64,000 nucleotides of DNA, from NCBI GenBank assembly GCA_002418765.1, contig DIET01000017.1, positions 14,852 through 78,851 on the forward strand. Direction: 5' to 3'. The position numbers and the translations under genes were made by a program. This DNA is from Peptococcaceae bacterium UBA5767 (GTDB lineage Bacteria > Bacillota > TC1 > UBA5767). The notes under the pieces are model-generated. The model did not search any database. It was not told the origin of the DNA and saw only the letters and a list, made by a program, of their open reading frames with translations. This document shows positions 62,901-64,000 of the stretch, piece after piece (within the stretch, counting starts at the first letter, position 1; each line of letters starts with the position of its first letter).

Positions 62901-63758
62901 TTAATGCGGTAAGATTTCTTCTATGTTTTTTAGGTCTGAAAATGTTCCATCTTCGTTGATGTAGTATACTTGCGTCGTCTCATGTAAAGCACCGTTGGCT
63001 TTATAGAATACCATGGTTCCTTGGAGTGACGGGATATATTTTTCTTCTAGTTTTTCTTGGGAATGATCAAAAATATTTGCATTGGTAATGAGGATAGCCG
63101 GCGGAGTATAGGCTGCCAGATTGGGGTTGGTGGCAATATGATTCCAGTTTGTGGTATTGAAAATCGTTCCGGCATAATCTCCGGAATGGTATGGATTGGT
63201 ATAGCCGATGACGTTATCCCCTTCATCTTCCGGATTTCGGGTGTTGCCCAGGTCAGGATTTGTTTGTTCTAAAAGTTTTTCCAGATAGCCATTCCAGTTA
63301 TCCGGCGTGTATTTTGTGCTTTGAAAAGAAAAATTTGTGTTGGTGTTCAAGAAATCTTCTAATTTTATTTGGCTTTCAGATAGTGCTGAGATAAAATTTT
63401 GCTGATACGAATCCATTGTAGCAACAAACCATTTGGTCTCCGCTTGGTTCCAGGAGAAATGGCTGTTTTCTTGTTGTGGCATGGGCTCTTCTTGGAGAAT
63501 TCGTCCTGCTGTATACAATAGTTGTAGTCTTTCTGTATCATCAGAAGTTTCCAAAAAAATATCCGCCAGGCTCAAATTATGTTCCGCAGCATAGATTTGG
63601 GTGGCTTTGGTCAGCAGTTTTGCTTCACTTTCATCCGCTCGGTTGATCGAAAGGTCAACAATCTCTCTATAAACTGGTGGTGTAATGGTTAGCACAATAG
63701 CCAAAAGTGCGATGGTGATCATCATCTCGATGAGCGTAAATCCCTTTCTATTGAACAT
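62901..63758 (-). CDS. Type IV pilin-like / type II secretion pseudopilin
   Basis: 285 residues. Class III signal R-K-G-F-T-L-I-E-M-M followed by the hydrophobic N-terminal helix; cleavage expected after the glycine, with Glu5 kept. The C-terminal globular part (~35-285) is not recognised. AAAGGG upstream. No other pilus genes are seen; they may lie elsewhere. Confidence 0.85.
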   Translation of the reverse strand: MFNRKGFTLIEMMITIALLAIVLTITPPVYREIVDLSINRADESEAKLLTKATQIYAAEHNLSLADIFLETSDDTERLQLLYTAGRILQEEPMPQQENSHFSWNQAETKWFVATMDSYQQNFISALSESQIKLEDFLNTNTNFSFQSTKYTPDNWNGYLEKLLEQTNPDLGNTRNPEDEGDNVIGYTNPYHSGDYAGTIFNTTNWNHIATNPNLAAYTPPAILITNANIFDHSQEKLEEKYIPSLQGTMVFYKANGALHETTQVYYINEDGTFSDLKNIEEILPH

Positions 63759-63900
63759 ATCAGGCCCTTTCTTTTTACGTGATGCTGAAATCTACGTTAC
63801 TATATTAAACCTAGCCCTATTGTACTATATACTTACCAAATATTGCTACAAGTTTTGGTTTTTATGTATGTAGCGAGTGTTTTGACATTTTGCGTAATAT

Positions 63901-63929
63901 GAAAAGGCTCCCATTTTGGGAGCCTTTTC
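63901..63929 (-). terminator. Terminator after tRNA-Leu
   Basis: GAAAAGGCTCCC-ATTTT-GGGAGCCTTTTC, a 12-bp perfect stem immediately beyond the tRNA end. Confidence 0.88.
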
Positions 63930-63931
63930 AT

Positions 63932-64000
63932 TGGTGCCGAAGGCGGGAGTCGAACCCGCACGAGGGGTGAACCTCGCTGGATTTTGAGTCCAGTGCGTCT
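63932..64000 (-). tRNA. tRNA-Leu (CAA), 5' part cut by the window edge
   Basis: Encoded CCA at 63934-63932, acceptor strand CTTCGGC with discriminator A, T-arm GGTTCGACTCC, long variable arm CGAGGTTCACCCCTCG, anticodon stem CTGGA/TCCAG with anticodon CAA. The D-arm and 5' acceptor lie outside. Confidence 0.95.

Overview
The window reads as chromosome of an anaerobic or microaerophilic low-to-mid GC Firmicute, most likely a member of the Clostridia. The signs are strong GGAGG-type ribosome sites and compact operons with ATGA or TGATG overlaps. The gene set also fits: mtrB (TRAP), cvfB, dsdA, a KamA-family radical SAM enzyme, SleB-type and GH26 proteins with copper-amine-oxidase-like (stalk) domains, a separate zinc PyrI, and a Gram-positive-type ArsC. 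I could not run a search, so the genus stays open. There are no phage, plasmid, insertion sequence or CRISPR genes.

Layout. 1-8.4 kb: end of a nitroreductase-like gene, typA, patatin phospholipase, CPBP protease, arsC, a baeRF gene behind a likely transcription attenuator, a cysteine hydrolase and an SDR. 8.8-12 kb: an orphan carB. 12.5-17.6 kb: a sulfur/selenium island. It holds a DsrE-family gene with an in-frame UGA (probable selenocysteine, U78-G-S-C81), a tRNA-Pro, a thioredoxin-reductase-like flavoprotein, a YeeE/YedE transporter split into two genes around a TusA gene, a LysR regulator and a second TusA. 17.7-24.8 kb: an overlapping operon of sugar aminotransferase, polyprenyl-phosphate-type glycosyltransferase, ATP-grasp ligase and NitT/TauT-type ABC importer, meeting a convergent ArnT-like membrane glycosyltransferase. 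25-27.7 kb: two exported rhodanese lipoproteins, one with four domains made by an exact two-domain duplication.

27.8-49.5 kb is mostly housekeeping: DUF502, YbjQ, cvfB-dsdA, aconitase, trmL-phosphodiesterase-membrane protein-dnaE, coaD-mtrB-small protein-pfkA-pyk, a large BTAD regulator, a SleB-like hydrolase, an attenuator-controlled pyrB-pyrI, an acetyltransferase and a fold-type II PLP enzyme. 49.5-57.6 kb: DEAD-box helicase, GH26-like secreted protein, KamA-like enzyme, an orphan BMP-family lipoprotein behind a tandem-repeat leader, a gene-poor 0.9 kb stretch and membrane-anchored MsrAB. 57.7-62.8 kb: a GntR-controlled sugar operon (FGGY kinase, class I aldolase, SDR, RibD_C-like reductase). 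The end carries a pseudopilin and a partial tRNA-Leu.

How it fits together: the sulfur/selenium genes, the rhodaneses, ArsC and the anchored MsrAB suggest heavy traffic in persulfide, thiosulfate or selenium and thiol-based redox protection on both sides of the membrane. The best candidates for new biology are the UGA-containing DsrE gene, the tandem leader before the BMP lipoprotein, the baeRF attenuator and the Arn-like/ATP-grasp/ABC operon.
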